A stretch of 64,000 nt of DNA, from the NCBI RefSeq assembly GCF_949820605.1, contig NZ_CATKVU010000006.1, positions 1,782,501 to 1,846,500 of the forward strand. The letters are read 5' to 3'. Of this stretch, positions 7,968 to 18,200 are shown piece after piece. The DNA is from Segatella copri. GTDB taxonomy: Bacteria > Bacteroidota > Bacteroidia > Bacteroidales > Bacteroidaceae. The position numbers and the translations under genes were made by a program. The first letter of the stretch is position 1. The number at the start of each line of letters is the position of its first letter. The notes under the pieces are model-generated. The model saw nothing but the letters and a program-made list of their open reading frames with translations. It was not told where the DNA came from and searched no databases.

Positions 7968-9125
7968 TTTAACCTTTACAATATCTTTGGCAAAGAGGAC
8001 TTTCTTTTCCTTCTTGAATGCCTTGAAGTCGTCAATGATGGCTCCATCGCCTACTCCAGGGAGATAGGCTTCCTCCTGAGGTTTATCCCAGGCATTACGC
8101 CAGAAGAGTACATAACTCAACTGATACTTCTGAAGTACAGGCCAAAGGGTTTGGGTAAACCAATCCTTCTTGCTGGCGATACCCCTGCAACCCGTTTCGG
8201 TGAGGGCTGGAATCTTGCCAACCTTCTTGGCTGCCTCCATCAGCACATCGAGCGTAGCAGCAAGGTTCTGCTGATAGTTGGCATCGCTGTTGTCGAACTC
8301 GTAGACGTCAACACCCAGCATATCCACATACTTTTCTCCCGGGAATCGCTCCAGAAATTTTTCTAGCGTCTTCTCGTCGCTGAGATTTGGTGACCAAGCC
8401 CAAACGATGTTATTGCACCCTGCTTTAGTAAGTATATTTAGGGTTTTTACGTATAATTGGTTATATTGTGCAGGTGTGCAACTGCTAGCTCCCCACCAGA
8501 ACCATCCGCCATTCATTTCATGCCATGGTCGGAAGATGACAGGAACCAGTTTACCATCGTTTGTCTTCAAAGAAAGGATGAAATCGGAAACCTTCTTGAG
8601 CCATCCGTCGAACTTCTGTTGCTGGGCGCCTCCATCCAGGACAGCAGCTACAGCATCACCTTTCGAATCCCAGGCATTCTCGCCTGTAACCGGATTCCAA
8701 GGATGCCAGCTCAATGTGACGATGCCTCCTCTCTCATTTTGGGCAATGATTTCTTTTCGCATACGATCGAAAGACACGCCGTCAAGGTTTTCCTTGCTGT
8801 CCAACTCTATTTTTCCAAGATCGAAACCCATCACAGCAGGATAATCACCTGTAGTGAGGAATACATCGCTCTTTCCTTCATCCCATTTCCAAGTAGTACC
8901 ATACACCGGATCATCCTGATGTCCGAGCATGATTCCCTTGTTCAGTAATTTCTGCAGTCTGACCTTCAGTTGCTCTGCCGGGGTATTGCAACATTGCTTT
9001 TTACCCTTGCAGCAGGAAGTATTGGCAGTCTGGACTGATGCGCCCGTAACGCCATCAACCTGTGCCATTGCTCCTTGCATCGCCATGAGGCAAGCTGCAC
9101 CAATCAAAATTCTTTTTCCTATCAT
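7965..9125 (-). CDS. GH26 endo-beta-1,4-mannanase, exported
   Basis: Cleaves internal beta-1,4-mannosidic bonds. 386 aa with a signal peptide ending about residue 21 (MQGAMA/QV) and no convincing lipobox, so probably periplasmic. The GH26 catalytic domain covers about residues 50-380, with acid/base Glu203 in RPWHEMNGGWFWWG and nucleophile Glu310 in ALTETGCRG. An unusual pair of adjacent cysteines, CC-x5-CC (38-46), sits between signal and domain. It follows the esterase by 4 bp and precedes GH130, matching the ManA position in the Bacteroides fragilis cluster. It probably trims imported oligosaccharides to mannobiose (inference). Confidence 0.9.
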   Translation of the reverse strand: MIGKRILIGAACLMAMQGAMAQVDGVTGASVQTANTSCCKGKKQCCNTPAEQLKVRLQKLLNKGIMLGHQDDPVYGTTWKWDEGKSDVFLTTGDYPAVMGFDLGKIELDSKENLDGVSFDRMRKEIIAQNERGGIVTLSWHPWNPVTGENAWDSKGDAVAAVLDGGAQQQKFDGWLKKVSDFILSLKTNDGKLVPVIFRPWHEMNGGWFWWGASSCTPAQYNQLYVKTLNILTKAGCNNIVWAWSPNLSDEKTLEKFLERFPGEKYVDMLGVDVYEFDNSDANYQQNLAATLDVLMEAAKKVGKIPALTETGCRGIASKKDWFTQTLWPVLQKYQLSYVLFWRNAWDKPQEEAYLPGVGDGAIIDDFKAFKKEKKVLFAKDIVKVK

Positions 9126-9129
9126 ATAT

Positions 9130-10470
9130 CTATTTCTTTAATTGCTGAATTATCCAAGCCTGCCATTCATCCCACTGCTCCTGATACCAGTAATGACCGG
9201 TCATCTGGTACAGACTCAATGTCTTTGGCGCTTTTACCGAATTATAAAGGCCGTAAGATGATGTTGGGGGAACCACCTCATCATTATAACCGAAACTGTA
9301 CCAGCCAGGAACGGTGATGCGACGGGCGAAGTTGACGCCATCATAATAGCGTGCACCTTCGAGTCTTGCTTTTTCCAAATCCGTAAGTTTCTGCTCTTTC
9401 CATGCAGCCCCCTGCGCCTTGTCTTCCTTATAGAAGTAGTGAGGCCAGCCGCCTGCAACTCCGTGAATCTCAGCTTCATAATCACACATGGCATCATGAA
9501 CAGGAGCCAGGAATGTGATTCGCTTATCGAGAGCTGCCACAGCGATGGAAAGGAATCCACCCTGTGATGAACCCGTTACACCGATAGTCTTTCCGTTCCA
9601 CTCAGGAAGAGAAGCGATATAATCCACACCACGAACAGCACCGGTTACTACCCGTCTGTAAGCATTGCGATAAGGATTCTCGAGATTGGTATCCCAGTAA
9701 CCTTTCAGCTCGCCATTGGCAAGATCATCATAAATTTTCTGCTGCATGGTAACAGGAACACCGTGAATACCGATTTCCAGTACGATGCACTCAGCAGGAG
9801 CCGTATAAGTATCGCCGGCATAAGGGCGTACACCCGCACCAGGCACACGGAGCAAAGCCGGATACTTACCTTCTTTTACCGGTACACTCAGGATGCCATA
9901 CATCTTAGAACCCCATCGGTTGTTGTTATAACTGATTTCATATACATTCTTATCCTTGGTACAACGCTCAGGCAGAAGCACCTTGGTAGGATTGAGGTCA
10001 TTCTGTCTTGCCTCATCCAGTGCCTTCTTCCAAAAAGCATCGAAATCCTTAGGTTCCTGTGCGAAAGGCTGGATCTTCTCTGGAGAGAACCCTGCCGTGC
10101 AAAGTCCTTCATATTTCTTGCCGTCAACATGAGCGATAACCTTGAGGCGGTAGAAGCCCGGTCTGTTCAGACTGCCGCACCATTTCATGGTTCCATCCTT
10201 GAGAGTGGTACTTTTCTTCACCTCCGGAAACATTGCCGGTCCGGCTTCGTAATCTACCTTCACCTGATTGAGTAGTGTACCGCTCTTTCTCACATTCACC
10301 GTGAAGTTAGCCTTCTCGTCTACCCGGTAATTCCAGTTCTGATGGTCAGGAGTTACCATTACCACAATGTTGTTTCCTCTGATTTGTGCGCTGAGGCTAG
10401 AAGTCCCCAGCACACTCATCAGAACACCTATAATTATTAACCTAAAAACATTTGCTATACGATGATTCAT
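9130..10470 (-). CDS. Exported acetyl esterase (CE7/AXE1-type alpha/beta hydrolase)
   Basis: 446 aa with a signal peptide (cleavage near SLSA/QI, residue 28), an N-terminal beta-rich domain (about 30-135) and an alpha/beta-hydrolase domain of the acetyl-xylan-esterase group (about 138-446). The catalytic triad is visible: Ser302 in GSSQGG, Asp397 in GYNDEVVPP and His426 in TGHYW. In a mannan locus the likely job is removing acetyl groups from acetylated mannan or glucomannan in the periplasm, which is inference; the family also acts on xylan and small acetyl esters. It is the first gene of its unit, directly behind the promoter/operator at 10517-10581. Confidence 0.85.
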   Translation of the reverse strand: MNHRIANVFRLIIIGVLMSVLGTSSLSAQIRGNNIVVMVTPDHQNWNYRVDEKANFTVNVRKSGTLLNQVKVDYEAGPAMFPEVKKSTTLKDGTMKWCGSLNRPGFYRLKVIAHVDGKKYEGLCTAGFSPEKIQPFAQEPKDFDAFWKKALDEARQNDLNPTKVLLPERCTKDKNVYEISYNNNRWGSKMYGILSVPVKEGKYPALLRVPGAGVRPYAGDTYTAPAECIVLEIGIHGVPVTMQQKIYDDLANGELKGYWDTNLENPYRNAYRRVVTGAVRGVDYIASLPEWNGKTIGVTGSSQGGFLSIAVAALDKRITFLAPVHDAMCDYEAEIHGVAGGWPHYFYKEDKAQGAAWKEQKLTDLEKARLEGARYYDGVNFARRITVPGWYSFGYNDEVVPPTSSYGLYNSVKAPKTLSLYQMTGHYWYQEQWDEWQAWIIQQLKK

Positions 10471-10516
10471 ATTGTCGTTGATAATCTTGTTAGTTAAACA
10501 TTCTGTTTTACGGTTG

Positions 10517-10581
10517 CAAAGTTAACACAAATCTTTCTATAACCCTTGTACTATTTTGCTAAATGATTACACTTTCTTTGC
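10517..10581 (-). promoter_or_regulatory. Promoter and shared operator of the esterase-GH26-GH130 unit
   Basis: The -7 box TAACTTTG lies at 10524-10517. Upstream of it (10542-10559) is an element with the plus-strand form TTGTACTATTTTGC, placed 17 bp from the -7 box exactly as in the SusC and 18781-19764 promoters. A second TTTCTTTGC copy ends at 10581, 22 bp further. Confidence 0.6.
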
Positions 10582-10634
10582 AAAGCACAAAAAAAATGCA
10601 TTATTCTATCTTTAAATTACCAAAAAGTAATCAC

Positions 10635-10676
10635 TAAAAAAGGTGGCAAGCCCCTTTTTTATGGGATTTGCCACCT
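10635..10676 (-). terminator. Terminator of the SusC-SusD-SGBP-GH26 unit
   Basis: Stem AGGTGGCAA / TTGCCACCT with an inner CCC/GGG, followed on the minus strand by TTTTTT. It separates the susCD unit from the esterase unit. Confidence 0.85.
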
Positions 10677-10711
10677 TAATTATATAATACCTGATTGATT
10701 CGTTCAAACTA

Positions 10712-12205
10712 TTATTTGAAACTTGGAACTTGATCACGTGTAATCACATTCTTGTTGTTGAAGAAATTCTTCATGAAAGTTGATGTATTGTATGCACTGT
10801 TGAAGTAATCAATACCATCGGCATCCTTACCACACCAAGGCATAATCCAACTCCACATCGCTCCATCGGTGAACATATTCTCGATAGAAGGAATGGCATC
10901 ACACTCGCCCATGGTAATCAGCTTCTTGCCATTGGTAATCTTGCGAAGTTCCTCATACTCCTGAACCAGAGATGAATGATATAAAGAATTCTGATTCTTG
11001 CAGTAGTAATCTCGTGCAATGATATCAACATACTCATCTCCAGGATACCAGTCCATATCATTGGTGATAGTATTGTCACTCTCATCCTGGTAGTAACCTT
11101 CAGAAGTCCACACCCAAATCAGGTTGTTCACACCCTTCTGCTTAAAGGTTTCGTACATCAGTTTCCAAAGTTTCTTGAACTGAACAGGACCATTGGATCC
11201 CCACCAGAACCAAGCTTTACCTGTATCGCCCCACTTGCCATAGTTACCACGAGCCTCGTGGAGAGGACGCCAGATAACAGGAATACCCTTCTCCTGCAGA
11301 GCCAGGAGATAATCGGCAATGACATTCAAGTCGCGCTTTACTCTCTCATTCTCCCAAGTGCCATTACGTGTTGCATTCTTAGCTGAGAAAGTGGTCTTGT
11401 CAGCTGAACATGTATATGAGCTGATGTCATCTAGCTGGTCCTTTGATGCAGGAACATTCCAGTGCCACATACACTCTACGATACCACCATTGTTGTACCA
11501 ATCCTCAACGACACTTGTGTTGGTGTAGTCAATCCAGTTGGCATTGCCAAGAGGCTTACTGTTGTTGAAATGAATGAAGTCGAAGCAGTTGAGCGCAGGA
11601 TACTTGCCTGTGAGTTCATACATCTTCTCCGCATTCTCCATATTCCAGTTTACATTAGCCATTGCACCTGTAATGGTTTTCTTTCCAAAATTCTCTACCA
11701 GATAAGCATAGAGTTTCTTGGCAGGATCAGTAGCATCAGGGTTCACCAGGCTCGGAGTGATATCAAACTGTTCAGCATCCCAGTTGTTGTAAGCACGGGT
11801 AGAGAAGTTGAACGTATACTCAGAAGCGAAATTATACGAACTGTCACGCACCGAAGGCTTCATTATCTGGATCTTATAGTTTGTGGCACCCTTTGCATGC
11901 AAAGGAATAATCAACTTATTACCCTCGGTATAAGAAAGGGTATCATCCACATAATAAAAGGTGGAGTCATCGGTATATACTTTAATTGTCGTGTTAGGAG
12001 CTGCATATACAGGCTCATCATATGTGACAACCACATTGACGAAGGTATCGAGTTCTGAAGTTCCATCTTCTGGCGACACAGACACCACCGATGGTGCCGT
12101 TGCATCGTCGAAATGACGAGGAGGCAAGTAATCGGTGTCGTTGTCAGAACATGCAGCAAAGGTCATAGCCAGCATCGCTGCACACAAAAATAATATCTTC
12201 TTCAT
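10712..12205 (-). CDS. Surface GH26 beta-mannanase lipoprotein
   Basis: 497-aa lipoprotein (lipobox TFAAC, Cys19) followed by an acidic SDND stretch of the kind that directs Bacteroidetes lipoproteins to the cell surface. An Ig-like Big_5 type domain covers about 36-137 (TAPSVVSVSPEDGTSELDTF...). The GH26 catalytic domain covers about 145-490, with Glu317 in WRPLHEARGN as acid/base and Glu434 in ITMGECDAIPS as nucleophile. It is the last gene of the susC-susD-SGBP row, 13 bp after the SGBP, so it is the likely outer enzyme that makes the first cuts in polymeric mannan. Confidence 0.9.
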   Translation of the reverse strand: MKKILFLCAAMLAMTFAACSDNDTDYLPPRHFDDATAPSVVSVSPEDGTSELDTFVNVVVTYDEPVYAAPNTTIKVYTDDSTFYYVDDTLSYTEGNKLIIPLHAKGATNYKIQIMKPSVRDSSYNFASEYTFNFSTRAYNNWDAEQFDITPSLVNPDATDPAKKLYAYLVENFGKKTITGAMANVNWNMENAEKMYELTGKYPALNCFDFIHFNNSKPLGNANWIDYTNTSVVEDWYNNGGIVECMWHWNVPASKDQLDDISSYTCSADKTTFSAKNATRNGTWENERVKRDLNVIADYLLALQEKGIPVIWRPLHEARGNYGKWGDTGKAWFWWGSNGPVQFKKLWKLMYETFKQKGVNNLIWVWTSEGYYQDESDNTITNDMDWYPGDEYVDIIARDYYCKNQNSLYHSSLVQEYEELRKITNGKKLITMGECDAIPSIENMFTDGAMWSWIMPWCGKDADGIDYFNSAYNTSTFMKNFFNNKNVITRDQVPSFK

Positions 12206-12218
12206 AATCTAAAAGTCT

Positions 12219-13460
12219 TTAATATTTCTTTGGTTCAATACGGAACTGACCGAAACAATGGTCTACATTCCAGGCATCAGCCGTATTAGGCTGCATTACG
12301 AATTCCAATGCTATAAACTGATCTGCCTCTGTAGGCAAACTGCCCCCCTTCAAGACATCAGTTAGAGGAATAGATACAGTTACCCATTTGCCATAGGTAT
12401 TGCTGATACCCATAGATACAGGGTCAAACTGGCATCTTCCTTCGCCACCAACCTGTAAGGTGAAGTTGTATCCACCATTCTTACTGCCGCTGGCACCATT
12501 GTCACCATAATTGTTAAATGGATTAGATGAGTTGGTGCAAACCTCAAACTTCAGCACATAGTTTTCTGGATGAGCAGAAGCATCAAACCATTTCCAGTTG
12601 CAACCGAAACCAGTACTGTTCCATGACCAGGCATCATAAGTACCCTTGACACGGAGAAAGCCGAAGCCGAGTGACTCAGGGTCACCACTCTTGGTACCAT
12701 CAGTAACAAGGCCCTTGCCCCAATCGTTCCACCAACCAAGGTCACCTTTGAAATCACCGAACATCAGCCGGTCTGTCATACGATAAGGAATCGTTGCAGT
12801 CTTATCACCGCTGATCTCATGCCATGAGAAATGAATCAACGAATTGTCTGGGCAATCCTCAGGAATCACGATGCTGGTGAATTGCTCTGAGCAGGAATCA
12901 CAATGGATTTCCTTTCTGTAACCAGCATCCACATTCTCGATGTATACCTTTGCAGGGCTTGTCTCTGTGGTATCATTGAAACCATAGAGGTCCATATACT
13001 CTGAAGTGATCTGAACCTGGTTGCCCTGCAGAGCAAACTCGTTCTTCAATCCCTCAATCTCCACAGTAGGAATTGAAACCGGAAAATACAATTTTGTTTT
13101 TCCCTTATCTGTCTCATAGACAAGGCTGTCGTTCTGCACACCAGGAATGGCACGTGGAATCTTGACCCACGCCTCATCGGTTGTTGCATAAACCTGACGA
13201 ACATCCACATCCACGTCGTTGAAGCGAATCTTCTTGGCATTAGCCAGGTTCTGTCCCTTGATGTGAATCATCTGGTTGAGCACACCGCCATTGAGCGGTG
13301 CCACAAAACCAGTATCCTGCACATCATAAATCTGGCTGATAGCAGGAGCTCCGCTGTTGGAGGTTCTATCTGGCACAGAGTAATCTACCACATCACTGCA
13401 AGATGCCAAAGCGATAATTGCCATCGCTGATAGACTGATATTTTTGATATTAATCTTCAT
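12219..13460 (-). CDS. Surface glycan-binding lipoprotein (SusE-position, IPT/TIG domain)
   Basis: 413-aa lipoprotein with lipobox ALASC (Cys21). Residues about 38-125 look like an IPT/TIG Ig fold (GGVLNQMIHIKGQNLANAKKI...), a second Ig-like part follows to about 215, and the C-terminal half (about 225-413) is an aromatic-rich jelly-roll type domain (WWNDWGKGLVTDG, WSWNSTGFGCNWKWF) that probably binds the polysaccharide. Its place straight after SusD and before the GH26 lipoprotein is standard for an SGBP. No catalytic motif is seen. Confidence 0.8.
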   Translation of the reverse strand: MKINIKNISLSAMAIIALASCSDVVDYSVPDRTSNSGAPAISQIYDVQDTGFVAPLNGGVLNQMIHIKGQNLANAKKIRFNDVDVDVRQVYATTDEAWVKIPRAIPGVQNDSLVYETDKGKTKLYFPVSIPTVEIEGLKNEFALQGNQVQITSEYMDLYGFNDTTETSPAKVYIENVDAGYRKEIHCDSCSEQFTSIVIPEDCPDNSLIHFSWHEISGDKTATIPYRMTDRLMFGDFKGDLGWWNDWGKGLVTDGTKSGDPESLGFGFLRVKGTYDAWSWNSTGFGCNWKWFDASAHPENYVLKFEVCTNSSNPFNNYGDNGASGSKNGGYNFTLQVGGEGRCQFDPVSMGISNTYGKWVTVSIPLTDVLKGGSLPTEADQFIALEFVMQPNTADAWNVDHCFGQFRIEPKKY

Positions 13461-13488
13461 AATTATCTTCTTTTAAAAGAATTACACA

Positions 13489-15249
13489 TTAATTCCAACC
13501 TGGGTTGTTGGCAGAGATACTATCATTTACATTGATTTCATCTGCTGGGATTGGATAAAGCAGGTTGCGTTCAGAACGAGCCTTGTTGATATTTGCCTCA
13601 TCACGACCTCCGATGGCATTCATAGCCTGGAGATAGATACCCCAACGGATAAGATCCCAACGGCGGTCACCCTCGCAGGCAAACTCCTTAGCACGCTCTT
13701 CCAGAATGCTGCTTCGCATACCGGTCTGGGTAGATACGGCACTCATCAATGTAGCATTCGAGCGCTTGCGAACTACATTGAGATACTTCATCGCCTCTTC
13801 CAGGTTACCCAACTCGGTTTCTGCCTCAGCATAAATCAGGAGAACATCGGCATAGCGCAGGAATGGCCAGTAGCTGTCTGGATACTCCAAAGCATCATTC
13901 TCACAATCATCATACTTGGTAGTGAATGCCAGACACTCGCTTCCCTGATTGTACTGGTATGCCATACCCGTATTCTTGTACTCAGCATCCGGTTCACGTA
14001 CATAGTTGCCGTAAACATCATAACCGGTAATCTTCTCACACCAGGACTGTGGATAATAGAAACATCCGTTATACTCTTCCTGATAATAATATCTCCATGT
14101 GTGACGTACTCCCTTCACAATACGCAAGTCCTGGTCGTCGAAAAGCTGATACCATGTATTGGTACATCCAATCCATCCACCAGAAGTAAGAAACTCGCTA
14201 CCAGAACTCTCCTTATAACCTGAATAGGTAGTGTGGATATTGGTACGATAGTTATCAGAAGCAGAAGAAATGGCAGAACGCACGCCCCACATCATCTCAG
14301 AATCAGTGCGATGGTTACGAGACCACAGATTGTTGTATGCACTCAACTCATATGGTCCGAACTCGCCATCAATCACCTTCTTTGCCCACTTAGCAGCCTC
14401 GGTGTAAAGCTCATGCGGATCCATATCCTGATATCCATCTACCTGAGTCTTTCTGAAAGTCTCGGTGGCAGGGGTACGGTAGAGTTTGTATTCCTTGCCG
14501 TTCACGGTTTCCGTGCGGAAAGGCTCACCGGTACGTACATTCACCTCGGTGCCTTCTGGCATAGCAGCAGAAGCCATCGTTGCATATACCTTAGCCAACA
14601 AACCGGCAGCTGAACCTGCATTGACATGACCCTCCTGATAATTGTTGTTATCACGATGGTACATCAGTTCAGAAGCCTTGGTCAGCAAATCGATGATGTG
14701 ACCGTAAATCTCCTTCACCGGACGGCGACTATTCATGAACTCACCACTGGCACTCACATCGGTGGCCATATACGGAATAGGTCCGTATGCTCTTACCAAG
14801 AGGAAATAAGCAAAAGCTTCCTGGAAGTAGCACTCGCCGAGGGCATTGTTCTTGTAATTCTCATCCACGTTGCTCATGACAGAGATATAGCGCACAGCAA
14901 TGTTAGCATCATTAATCAGATTGTAAGGACCCTTCCACATCTTGTCCAAAGCAGGCTCTGCCTGGAAGTTACCGGCACCTAGAGTACCAAACAGCCAGTC
15001 CGGACCGGAAATATAGTCGGCGTCGAGTTCCAATACTTTAGGGAACTCACCCCAACAGAACATATCGTTAAGCCAGTTGCTATAAACACCTGTCACCCAA
15101 GTATCAACAGCCACCTTTGAGTCACCGATATTATCAGGACCTATCATACTTTCAGGCTTTTCTGTCAGAAAATCATTGCAGGAAGTGGTTACCATGGTTC
15201 CGCATCCCAGCAACATAGCCGACAGTATATATTTATTAATTCTTTTCAT
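13489..15249 (-). CDS. SusD/RagB-family glycan-binding lipoprotein
   Basis: 586-aa outer-surface lipoprotein (lipobox VTTSC, Cys24). SusD traits: N-terminal NDFLTEKPES, TPR helices (ALGECYFQEAFAYFLLVRAYGPIPY, KEIYGHIIDLLTKAS) and the C-terminal LRYADVLLIYAEAETELG ... ILEERAKEFACEGDRRWDLIRW block ending YPIPADEINVN. It forms a lid on the SusC partner encoded 27 bp upstream and captures oligosaccharides; mannan specificity is inferred from neighbours. Confidence 0.95.
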   Translation of the reverse strand: MKRINKYILSAMLLGCGTMVTTSCNDFLTEKPESMIGPDNIGDSKVAVDTWVTGVYSNWLNDMFCWGEFPKVLELDADYISGPDWLFGTLGAGNFQAEPALDKMWKGPYNLINDANIAVRYISVMSNVDENYKNNALGECYFQEAFAYFLLVRAYGPIPYMATDVSASGEFMNSRRPVKEIYGHIIDLLTKASELMYHRDNNNYQEGHVNAGSAAGLLAKVYATMASAAMPEGTEVNVRTGEPFRTETVNGKEYKLYRTPATETFRKTQVDGYQDMDPHELYTEAAKWAKKVIDGEFGPYELSAYNNLWSRNHRTDSEMMWGVRSAISSASDNYRTNIHTTYSGYKESSGSEFLTSGGWIGCTNTWYQLFDDQDLRIVKGVRHTWRYYYQEEYNGCFYYPQSWCEKITGYDVYGNYVREPDAEYKNTGMAYQYNQGSECLAFTTKYDDCENDALEYPDSYWPFLRYADVLLIYAEAETELGNLEEAMKYLNVVRKRSNATLMSAVSTQTGMRSSILEERAKEFACEGDRRWDLIRWGIYLQAMNAIGGRDEANINKARSERNLLYPIPADEINVNDSISANNPGWN

Positions 15250-15276
15250 AATTCTATTTTTTTAATATGTGTATCT

Positions 15277-18200
15277 TTAGAATGTTGCATTGATACCAAA
15301 TGTGAATGTACGGGCTGATGGATATGAGTAGATATCCACACCACGACGGGATGAGTCGCTACCGAATGCATTTACATCTGGGTCATACCAACTGTAGTCT
15401 GTGATAGTGAATACGTTGGTGGCAGTAAAGCTAAACTGCAGGCGCTCCAGGCCTACACTCTTGAAAGGATGATTCCAGTTGTAGGTCAAGCTGATGTTCT
15501 TCAACTTGATATAGCTGCCATCCTCTACATAGCGGTTGCTTACCAGGAAGTTACGCTCGTAACCAGAAGAAGCCTTAGGCCACTTTGCGTTCTCGTAGCT
15601 ATCTGCCTGCCAGCGAGAATTGTATGCATCTACAGGGATGTTACCAATGTTACCCAACTTCACATCCTGCAAGTTGCCATTAAAGATGTCGTTACCATGA
15701 GAACCCTGAAGCATGAAGCTGAGAGACAAGTCCTTCCAGGTCAGGTTGTTGGTCAAACCCCATGTATAGTCTGGGTTGGTATCACCAATGATGGTACGGT
15801 CGGCCTCTGTTATCTTGCCATCATGATTAAGGTCAAGATAGCGGATTTCACCAATCTTCGACTTCACGGTAGCATCGCTTGCAAATGTATATTGCGGATC
15901 GGCACGTACGGCAGCCTCATTGTTATAGAAACCATCCTCCACATAGCCAAAAATGACACCGATAGGACAACCATTGCGCTGGATAAAGACATTATCAGCA
16001 CCATACCACAAGGTATTGGCATACTGGTCACCATTCAAACCGCCAATCTCATTCTTGTTGAATGCCAGGTTCGCATTGATGTTCCAATGCCAGTCGTGAC
16101 TGTCAATAGGAGTAATACCCAAGGTCAACTCAAGACCCTTGTTGGTTACATTACCCGAGTTGGTCAACTTATTAGAGAAACCTGTAGAAGGTGGTATCTT
16201 CACCTCCTGCAGCAAGTCGCGGGTCTTCTTGTAATAATAGTCGGCAGTAAAGGTCAGTCGGTTGTTAAACCATCCGAAGTCAACACCGAGGTTATACTGA
16301 GCAGTGGTCTCCCACTTGATATCAGCATCTACCGGACCGCGCCATGAAACCATAGCAGAACCGCTCTGAATGCTGCCGCTGAATGGATAGTTGGCAACAC
16401 CGAGCTGAGGCAAGGTGCGATAAGAACCAATACCTTGGTTACCGGTCTCACCATAAGAGAGACGGAACTTCAAGTTAGAGAAGATATTCAAGTCCTTGAT
16501 AAACTTCTCCTCAGAAGCACGCCAAGCGAAGGCACCAGAAAGGAAGGTAGCCCACTTGTTCTTGTCAGTAAACTTAGAAGAACCATCAGTACGAACACTG
16601 GCTGTGAACAGATACTTGTCCATCAGGGTGTAATTGATACGACCCAGGAAAGATGCCAGACGCTGATTACCCTTGTCACTGCTGAGAGTTGCCTTGTCGA
16701 GCGCACGGCTCAAGTCATTATCCTTTGTCAAGTCATCCGGGAAGTTGGATGCCAGGATAGAAGTATTGTCCCAAGACGCATTCTCTACAGTGAAACCTGC
16801 TACAGCGTTAAACTTGTGGACCTTAGCCAATGTATAGTCGAATGTGAGGAGCGACTCGGCAGTCAGACTCTTCCAGATATTGGTAGCACGGCTAGCCTTA
16901 CCATTTGTAGGAGCCTTACCCTCCTGGGTATGACGGTCGTAATAGCTTCCACGATGTGAGTCATTATAAGAAAGACCCAGGTTCTGGCGGAACTTCAGGA
17001 ATGGGAACAGCTTGATTTCAACAAAGGAACTGCTGAAATAGTTGATGCTATGCAACTCATCCTTTGCACTGTTTACATAAGCTGTAGGATTGGCTGCCAA
17101 CCAGTTGAGATCGTCCATCTGGGTTGTATCCGTGTTAGGACCATAGGTTGGAGGGAAGAGCAACGCAGAACGTACAACACCGGTGTTGTAGCTCAACGTG
17201 TTGGCAAAATTGGTAGTACTGTTGGTAAAGCTCTGGTTTGTACCTATTTCCAACCAACTGTAGATATGGCGTGCGATATTGGCACGAAGTGCATAACGCT
17301 CATATCCGGAATTCTTGATGGTACCATCCTGCTTGGCATAGTTGCCAGAGAATGAGTAGTAACCCTTGTCATCACCACCGCTCACGCTGAGGTTATAATC
17401 ATGCTGGAAAGCTGTCTGGAAGATTTCATCCTGCCAGTCAGCCACGTCAATCTGGGTAGCGTTTCCATACTCATCATAGTACCAGCCTGGGTGAGCATAG
17501 TCCTCAGGCTTACCAGTATACTTACCTGTATTATAATTAATGTGATTATCATTATAATACTGATAGCCCCATGTACCAGGATATGGCATATTAGTAGTAC
17601 GAGAGCCCAAATAATACTGGTCGTTAGTAACCTGCTCATTCTGATAACGGGCATAGGTTACAGGATCCAGCATATCAATCTTCTTAGAGATATGAGAGAA
17701 GCCCCAGTTGCCTGAGAACTCAACCTTAGGCTTACCCGCCTTACCACGCTTGGTAGTGATGATAACGACACCATTGGCACCACGTGATCCATAAATAGCC
17801 GTAGCAGAAGCATCCTTCAGGATTTCGATGTTCTCGATATCATGAGGGTTAATCATGCTCAGAGGGTTACTACCCTGCTCATTCTGAGTAGCACCATTAC
17901 TAGGAGTAGAACCGGTTTCAAAAGGAATACCATCTACGATATAAAGAGGCTGAGAAGAAGTTGAGAATGAGTTAGCACCACGTACCACGATACTCATACC
18001 ACCACCAGGGGCACCATCGCTCTGGTTAATCTGTACACCGGCAACCTTACCCTGCATACCATGAGCCAGGTCAAGAGCACCACCCTTCATCAGGTCTTCA
18101 CCCTTCAGAGAACTCAAGGCACCACTCAAGTCGCTCTTTTTCATCGTACCATAACCTACGACAACGACTTCATCCATCACCTTGGAATCTTCCTGCATCG

